Source: Hoeflea sp. 108 (GTDB lineage: Bacteria; Pseudomonadota; Alphaproteobacteria; Rhizobiales; Rhizobiaceae). From it: DNA of 64,000 nucleotides. A program made the position numbers and the translations under genes. The stretch lies in contig NZ_KB890026.1 in assembly GCF_000372965.1 (NCBI RefSeq), forward strand, positions 124,001-188,000. The letters run 5' to 3'. The notes beneath the pieces were generated by a model. It was not told the DNA's origin, did no database searches, and saw only the letters and a list, made by a program, of their open reading frames with translations. Below, in pieces: positions 59,012 through 64,000 of the stretch (position 1 is the first letter of the stretch; every line of letters starts with the position of its first letter).

Positions 59012-60438
59012 TCTTTCAGTCCCAGTTCGGAAAGCGCCTGCGCGACTCCATCAAGATGCTTGAGATGCATGGATGCATAGTTGGGGGCCAGGACGATGCC
59101 GTGCCCGCCTGCACGATAGGTGGCCATGACAGAACGATAGGCGATATCTGTAGTCATCTTCGCCGTTTCCGCTCTGGTGCGCGGCGCATCCACACCGATG
59201 CCCATGTAAACCTTGGCCTTACCGTCGACGCCACGCAGTGCATCCGCGCACTGGCCGTGGACGTATGTGTCGGGGTCCATGCCGGCGGAGATGACCTCAG
59301 AATAGGGGGCTTCCTTGAGCCCAAGCATTCGGTAGAGGACTGCCGTCGCCTCGTCGGGCGAGAAATCTCGCAGGATCGTTTTCTGGAAGAAACCGAGTTC
59401 CTTCGTGAAGACCTCACCCGCCTGGTGCTGGTAGGTGATCGGCTTCACCCAATCCGCATAACGCGTCTGTTCCTCCCACGGCCATTGGGCGCGGCGGAAG
59501 ATGTTGAAATGATTTCGATTCCACACGTTGAGGCCGAAAGGCAAACTGGGTTTGCACCATTTGACAAGGCCGTAAAGCTCGCGGTCGAGATCCTTGTTGC
59601 GTTCCAGCCAGAACCGCTCCCAAATCAACGCCTCCGGATTGGCCCAGAGCGTCCGGATGAACGTGACAAAAGCGCCGTCGGCGAATTGCTTGCCAGAGGC
59701 CGCTTCTTGCATGAAATCGTAGAGGTTGAGGAGCGCCCGGCGGCAAGCTTCTACGTCAATGCCGCGCTCCATGGCTTCACGCCGTGCATGGGCCGAGAAA
59801 TCTCCCGGCGCGGCGCCCTGGATCAAAGTGTCGAGCGGCGAGTTGCGCTCGTTGCACCACATCACTCCGTCGATGTCGTAGTTGCGTACCTGGTCCTCGA
59901 CCATGGAGAGGATCCAGTTGCGGTAGTCAGGATGGCTGGTTGCCGGGTCACCGGACAGGCGGCCGAAGACATCAACTTCCATGGCTTGCGCCAGGTTGGG
60001 AATATCCACCGTATTGGTGGAGCCATGGCCGGTATATTTGAAGAAGGGCTCCATCAGCTCGATGTAAACCTTCATGCCTCGGTCATGGGCGGCGGGGATC
60101 ACCATGTCCAGGATGTCCTTGCCCTGAAACTCCGGATCTCGAGTACGGTAATCCTTGATGAAGGTGCCGCTGTAGTACTTCGGATCGGGCTTGAAGTAGG
60201 CGCCGCCCCTCATTGCAAAGGGCTGTGGAACGCCATGATCGGGCCAGCCGTCAAGCTTGTGGGAAATCGATCGCCCTGTCTTGAGACCGAGCCAGGAGAC
60301 CGTTCCAAGCATCAGAACGTTTACACCCACACGGTCCTTTAGAGTATCGAGAACTGTGTCCACGCCTTCGTCGAGGAAGCTGATCGGGCTGATCTGAATG
60401 CCGACGAATTTTTCATCTGGATTAGGTTTGCCGATCAT
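59008..60438 (-). CDS. unknown TIM-barrel-like protein, glycoside-hydrolase-like
   Basis: 476 residues from the ATG at 60436-60438. No signal peptide. The segments FVGIQISPISFLDEG at the N-terminus, DMVIPAAHDRGMKVYIELMEPF and NYDIDGVMWCNERNSPLDTL look like strands of a (beta/alpha)8 barrel with acidic residues at strand ends, as in GHL or GH10-like families. The C-terminus includes GIGVDAPRTRAETAKM and AGGHGIVLAPNYASM. I cannot name the family with certainty. Its place in an amino-acid or amide catabolic operon is unexpected for a glycosidase, so a different hydrolase activity is possible. Confidence 0.6.
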   Translation of the reverse strand: MIGKPNPDEKFVGIQISPISFLDEGVDTVLDTLKDRVGVNVLMLGTVSWLGLKTGRSISHKLDGWPDHGVPQPFAMRGGAYFKPDPKYYSGTFIKDYRTRDPEFQGKDILDMVIPAAHDRGMKVYIELMEPFFKYTGHGSTNTVDIPNLAQAMEVDVFGRLSGDPATSHPDYRNWILSMVEDQVRNYDIDGVMWCNERNSPLDTLIQGAAPGDFSAHARREAMERGIDVEACRRALLNLYDFMQEAASGKQFADGAFVTFIRTLWANPEALIWERFWLERNKDLDRELYGLVKWCKPSLPFGLNVWNRNHFNIFRRAQWPWEEQTRYADWVKPITYQHQAGEVFTKELGFFQKTILRDFSPDEATAVLYRMLGLKEAPYSEVISAGMDPDTYVHGQCADALRGVDGKAKVYMGIGVDAPRTRAETAKMTTDIAYRSVMATYRAGGHGIVLAPNYASMHLKHLDGVAQALSELGLKE

Positions 60439-61616
60439 GCCGCAGCCTTCCCGCAACGATCCATGAACGCCTTCATGCGTTTGACCGCTTCCTTCAGCAC
60501 TGGCAGAGGCTGCAAGAAGGAGAGGCGAATGTAACTCGGGTCGTGATCGCCAAACATGGTGCCTGGGAAGAGCATGACGCCCGTTTCGCGCAAGAGCCTC
60601 TCGCAGAAATCGGGGGTCGACATCCCAGTGCTCGAGACGTTGATGTAAACGTAGAATGCTCCTCCGGGATTGCCGTAGGTGAGGCCCATGTCATCAAGTG
60701 CCGGCAGAAGAAATGCCCGCCGCGTTGCATATTCGTCGATCATTGCCTTGATCGGCTCATGTGGACCGGTGAGTGCGGCGAGGGCGGCATATTGCGACAC
60801 GGTGCATGTGTTGATGGAGAGCGTATGACGCATCTCCGTGACCTTGCTGACGAAGTCTGCGGGTGCTGCAAGATACCCGACCCGCCAGCCCGTCATCGCA
60901 TAGGTTTTGGAGAAGCCGTTGAGGGTGATCGTACGCTCTTTCATCCCCGGCAGCGAGCCGATCGAAAGGTGCTCATGGCCCTCGTAGATGATCTTGGCGT
61001 AAATCTCGTCAGAGACGACGACGAGATCATGTTTGACGGCGAGCTCCGCAATCTTGCGAATGACATCTGGTGGGGTCACCGCGCCGGTCGGGTTGTTCGG
61101 CGACACAAGCACGAACATGCGCGTGCGCGGCGTGATGCGTTTCTCGATCTCTGCGATATCGAGAGCGAAATCGTCTATCTGGAAGGTGGGAACCGGAACT
61201 GGAAGCCCGCCCGCGAAGTTGACCGCTGTGTCGTAAGTCATGAAGCGCGGCGAAGTTATCAGCACCTCGTCGCCCGCGCGGATCAGCGCCAGCATGATCA
61301 AGGTAATAGATTCCTGAACGCCGGCAGTAACGATGACCTCGTCGGCGGTGTACTCAAGCCCGTACTCCTTTTGAAGGTCGGCCGCGATCGCCGCGCGCAA
61401 GGCAGGTATGCCGGTCGGCGGCGTGTAGTGGTGCTGGTTGGCGTCGATCGCCTCCTTTGCCGCTGCGGCGATATGGACTGGTGTGTGGAAATCGGGATCT
61501 CCACGCCCCATAGCGATGACATTGTTCATGTCGGCGGCAATGGCGAGCATCTTGGAGCGGAAGGAAAGGTCCTCTTCAACGATGCGGTTTGTCAGTTTAC
61601 TGGTGATCGCACTCAT
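60435..61616 (-). CDS. class I aminotransferase (aspartate aminotransferase-like)
   Basis: 393 residues. GDPDFHTPVHI at the N-terminus, VTAGVQESI, LVSPNNPTGAVTPPD, VVSDEIYAKIIYEGHEH, and the PLP lysine in TLNGFSKTYAMTGWRVGY; the carboxylate-binding arginine is in SYIRLSF. All are as in subgroup I-gamma aminotransferases. Overlaps by 4 nt with the TIM-barrel-like gene downstream and by one base with the amidohydrolase gene upstream. It probably removes the amino group of an amino acid released by the hydrolases of this operon. Confidence 0.9.
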   Translation of the reverse strand: MSAITSKLTNRIVEEDLSFRSKMLAIAADMNNVIAMGRGDPDFHTPVHIAAAAKEAIDANQHHYTPPTGIPALRAAIAADLQKEYGLEYTADEVIVTAGVQESITLIMLALIRAGDEVLITSPRFMTYDTAVNFAGGLPVPVPTFQIDDFALDIAEIEKRITPRTRMFVLVSPNNPTGAVTPPDVIRKIAELAVKHDLVVVSDEIYAKIIYEGHEHLSIGSLPGMKERTITLNGFSKTYAMTGWRVGYLAAPADFVSKVTEMRHTLSINTCTVSQYAALAALTGPHEPIKAMIDEYATRRAFLLPALDDMGLTYGNPGGAFYVYINVSSTGMSTPDFCERLLRETGVMLFPGTMFGDHDPSYIRLSFLQPLPVLKEAVKRMKAFMDRCGKAAA

Positions 61617-62851
61617 CAGTGCATCCTCTTGCCGGCGATATAGGTCTGCTCGACCTGTTCCAAGGCGTACAAATCCTTGTCGGGCTTGCCATTGACGATG
61701 ATGAAATCGGCTTCCTTGCCTGCCTCCAGCGAGCCGATCCTCTTGTCGAGCCGTGAAAGCTCGGCTGCGCGGATGGTAATAGAGCGAAGCGCGTCCAGTC
61801 GGTCAGGGCAAACCCCGACCTCGACCATAAACTCGAGTTCCGGGGCAATTGAGTCGTGCTCGACGGCTGGGCTGCCTGCGTCTGTCCCGAAGACGATGGG
61901 GACGCCGGCCTTGGCGGCGCGCACGAGCCCGTCGAACCGCGACTTGTCGCCCACCGCGCGCTGACGCTCCTCGATTTTCCATTCAGGGATCGCGAATTTG
62001 CGGGCTATCTCGGGTTTGGCCTGCATGACCAGCGCCGAGAAGGTCGTGACGATCGGGATTTTCTTGTCGAGAAGGACCTGGATCGTCTCGTCACTCATCG
62101 ATCCTCCATGCTCGACGCAGTCAACGTCGAATTCCGCCACCCGGCGGATGCAGGTGTCATATGTGGCATGCGCTGTGATGGGCAGTCGGTTGCGATGGGC
62201 TTCGTCGATGACGGCCTCAAGCTCCGCATCGGTAAACTCCAAAGTGTCATGGCAGGCCATGATTTTGATCAGGTCGGCGCCGCCTTTCACCTGGTCGCGC
62301 ACCGCACGTCGCATCTCGTCGGCGCCGGACGCTTCGCGACATACCCAGTAGGTGTGTCCCCCGGTTTGAATAATACTTTCGCCAGAGACCAGCAGGCGCG
62401 GCCCTGGAAAGATGCCCTGTGCCACGGCCTGCTTGGTAAAGAGATTGGCATTGTGGACGCCGAGGTCGCGCACCAGCGTAATGCCGGCTCGCAGCGACTT
62501 GATCATGTTGCCTGCCGCCTTGTAGGCCCGGATTTCGGGTGGGTCGTACATGGACTGGAAGGAGAGTTCATGGATGCCGTCCCAGGAGAGATGGGCGTGC
62601 GAATTCGCCATGCCCGGCATCAATGTCTTGCCGCCCGTGTCGAACACGGCGATGTCGGCGGGGGCAACGCCCAGATCGGCGCGCTTGCCTATGCGGATGA
62701 TCTTGCCGGTCCGTATTTCCATGAAGCCGTCTTCGATAACCTCGTCACCCACAGCCGTAATGATGCGGCCGAAGATGATCTGGTCGATTGATCGGTTCTC
62801 GAACATCGGCTTGATGATCTTGGTGTAGTGCCAGAAAGGGGGTTCGGCCAT
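61616..62851 (-). CDS. amidohydrolase superfamily protein (prolidase/imidazolonepropionase-like)
   Basis: 411 residues. HxH motif in GMANSHAHLSWDG, a lysine region VKGGADLIKIMACHDTLE, histidines in ITAHATYD and DCVEHGG, and the aspartate in VFGTDAGSPAVEHD. This is the layout of metal-dependent prolidase-like (Sgx9260-type) amidohydrolases that cut N-acyl-proline or other acyl-amino acids. GGAAGC precedes the ATG. Starts the run of tightly coupled genes after a 9-nt gap from the M24 gene. Confidence 0.87.
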   Translation of the reverse strand: MAEPPFWHYTKIIKPMFENRSIDQIIFGRIITAVGDEVIEDGFMEIRTGKIIRIGKRADLGVAPADIAVFDTGGKTLMPGMANSHAHLSWDGIHELSFQSMYDPPEIRAYKAAGNMIKSLRAGITLVRDLGVHNANLFTKQAVAQGIFPGPRLLVSGESIIQTGGHTYWVCREASGADEMRRAVRDQVKGGADLIKIMACHDTLEFTDAELEAVIDEAHRNRLPITAHATYDTCIRRVAEFDVDCVEHGGSMSDETIQVLLDKKIPIVTTFSALVMQAKPEIARKFAIPEWKIEERQRAVGDKSRFDGLVRAAKAGVPIVFGTDAGSPAVEHDSIAPELEFMVEVGVCPDRLDALRSITIRAAELSRLDKRIGSLEAGKEADFIIVNGKPDKDLYALEQVEQTYIAGKRMH

Positions 62852-62860
62852 GGTGCTTCC

Positions 62861-64000
62861 TCAGAGTGCAATGACGCGGTTGTCGATGGGATGATCGGCC
62901 TGGAACCGACTGGGTATCTCGACCCCGCCAGCGTGGACAATCATGGTGTTGATGGTGCGGTAGCCGTCGCGACCAGGGCGGTAGACACCCGGTTCGCTCG
63001 AAAAAATCATGCCCGGACGCACCTGCGTAGTATCGCCGGGAGCGAGCCAGGGTGCCTCGTGTCCCTCAAGACCCATGCCATGGCCGATCCGGTGTCGTAT
63101 GGCATCGCCTAGTCCGGCGTTGCGGAGCGCTCCTAGAGCGGCCTCGTTGACTGCTTCGCATGCAGTGCCAGGTCGCAGTGCACGTGCTGTGGCGGTGTCG
63201 CAGTCTTCCATCGCTTTCATGATGCGGCGCTGTTCGGCACTCATTTCGCCGACGATAAGAGTAATTCCGCTTTCTGCGTGATACCCGCCCAGTGAGCAGC
63301 CGATGCCGGCAATGAGCGTATCGCCAAACAGCGGCTGGCGCCTGCTGGTCGCACCATGAGGCAAAGCGGCGAGGGGCCCCGAATGAACCGAGGCACTGAT
63401 GCCCAGCTTCGTGCCTGCGAAGGCCTCACCGTGATCGCGCTTGAGTGCGGAAAGGGCGAAACTGGTGCATTCAGCAAGAAGATCGAGCTCAGTTCCGCCC
63501 TGCGCAATGATATTGCCGCCTTCGTCAAGCAAACGCTGCAGGCAAAGATCCGCATAGCTGGCGGCGACCCGTGTTAAGGCAAACTCGGCTTCGCATTTGA
63601 TGAATCGAGCTGGAGCGACAAGGTCCTCCAGCACGACCTTGTCGAGCATGGCCTCAAGCGGTGCGAGTAGCCGGGCATCGAGCCCATCGACTGCTAGCTT
63701 TTTCGCCAAGCTCTCCCGCGCCATCCACAGGACGGGATGTTCGTGACCCGGAAACTCGTCGTAGATTTTGATCACGACGCCTTCGACAGGTTCTGCGTTT
63801 TCCAGCTCCAGAAGCGGTACGAACAGGACGGGCTTGCCCACCGCCGGGACAAAAAGACCGACCGGGCGCTCGTTGACGGAGAAGTTGAACCCGCAGGTAT
63901 AAAGGACATTGGCAGGCGAGAGGAAAAGAGCGCCGTCCAGGCCGTGTGCGACAATAGCTCCACGCAGTTTTTCCTGGACACCCGAGCGAAAGGCAAAATC
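62861..64000 (-). CDS. creatinase/prolidase-like M24 protein, 5' partial, metal ligands substituted
   Basis: The frame is open to the right edge of the window (380 codons visible), so the start lies beyond it. The N-terminal creatinase domain (VLYTCGFNFSVNERP) and the pita-bread C-terminal domain are present. The usual two metal aspartates are replaced (AGIG, and GGYHAESGIT in place of 'gY.sD.tR'), and the last glutamate is N (TINTMIV). The histidine in IGHGMGLEGHE and the glutamate in SSEPGVY remain. This resembles creatinase and ectoine hydrolase, which work without metal. Predicted role: hydrolysis of a creatine-like or cyclic amidine compound; precise substrate unknown. Confidence 0.85.
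   Translation of the reverse strand, partial: DFAFRSGVQEKLRGAIVAHGLDGALFLSPANVLYTCGFNFSVNERPVGLFVPAVGKPVLFVPLLELENAEPVEGVVIKIYDEFPGHEHPVLWMARESLAKKLAVDGLDARLLAPLEAMLDKVVLEDLVAPARFIKCEAEFALTRVAASYADLCLQRLLDEGGNIIAQGGTELDLLAECTSFALSALKRDHGEAFAGTKLGISASVHSGPLAALPHGATSRRQPLFGDTLIAGIGCSLGGYHAESGITLIVGEMSAEQRRIMKAMEDCDTATARALRPGTACEAVNEAALGALRNAGLGDAIRHRIGHGMGLEGHEAPWLAPGDTTQVRPGMIFSSEPGVYRPGRDGYRTINTMIVHAGGVEIPSRFQADHPIDNRVIAL

Overview
The window looks like accessory DNA, probably a large repABC replicon, of an alphaproteobacterium in the Rhizobiales (Mesorhizobium/Aminobacter-like). The evidence is a complete repA-repB-repC set with parS-like sites, a tandem pair of DUF982 proteins, an RpoE/ChrR stress module, high G+C, and dense ABC-importer/catabolic operons linked by 4-nt gene overlaps. 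No rRNA, tRNA or CRISPR was seen. Functions are assigned from motifs and family knowledge; no database search was run.

Layout. (1) 1-7.7 kb: a dipeptide/oligopeptide-type ABC importer (partial binding protein, two permeases, a fused double ATPase whose first nucleotide site is degenerate), an M20 amidohydrolase, an SDR and an XRE-cupin regulator, then a broken NCS1 permease gene. (2) 8.1-21.9 kb: a catabolic cluster with an NDP-forming acyl-CoA ligase, an IclR regulator, an NMT1-type ABC importer split over two divergent operons, an SDR, an SCP2-type thiolase with its DUF35 partner, and HyuA/HyuB proteins, the HyuB carrying an acetone-carboxylase-gamma-like zinc domain. Together they suggest a ketone carboxylation, CoA activation and thiolysis route. 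(3) 21.9-28.4 kb: mobile DNA, with an IS6 remnant, a TniA/TniB/TniQ transposon with duplicated right-end sequences flanking an orphan HTH gene, a tyrosine recombinase, and a vapBC module whose toxin has a nonsense codon. (4) 28.5-32.6 kb: repC, a predicted antisense ctRNA, repB, repA, and an upstream region with three perfect and one defective parS-like palindrome plus a 43-bp hairpin. (5) 32.8-34.9 kb: decaying genes (GHMP kinase, cysteine-synthase-like PLP enzyme, LuxR, LuxI), probably a lost quorum-sensing-linked biosynthetic locus.

(6) 35.4-37.3 kb: an outer-membrane beta-barrel protein, two DUF982 proteins and a small unknown. (7) 37.6-48.2 kb: a photo-oxidative stress island with the ECF sigma factor RpoE and zinc anti-sigma ChrR, DUF3833, a GPH-type symporter, TspO, DUF2177, a flavin oxidoreductase, DUF1365, a CFA-synthase-like methyltransferase, an SDR and a class I photolyase. 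Two matching promoter-like elements with identical geometry lie between rpoE and the oxidoreductase operon. (8) 48.7-53.8 kb: an aminotransferase with a ten-copy heptanucleotide repeat in its leader, a divergent LysR, a GntR/FCD regulator, an AT-rich operator and two coupled SDRs. (9) 53.8-64 kb: one long leftward operon with an M14 carboxypeptidase, OppF/OppD ATPases, a cyclic amidohydrolase, an unknown TIM-barrel-like protein, an aminotransferase, a second amidohydrolase and a creatinase-like M24 protein that lacks most canonical metal ligands and runs off the end. This operon probably imports and dismantles a peptide-like or N-acyl compound.
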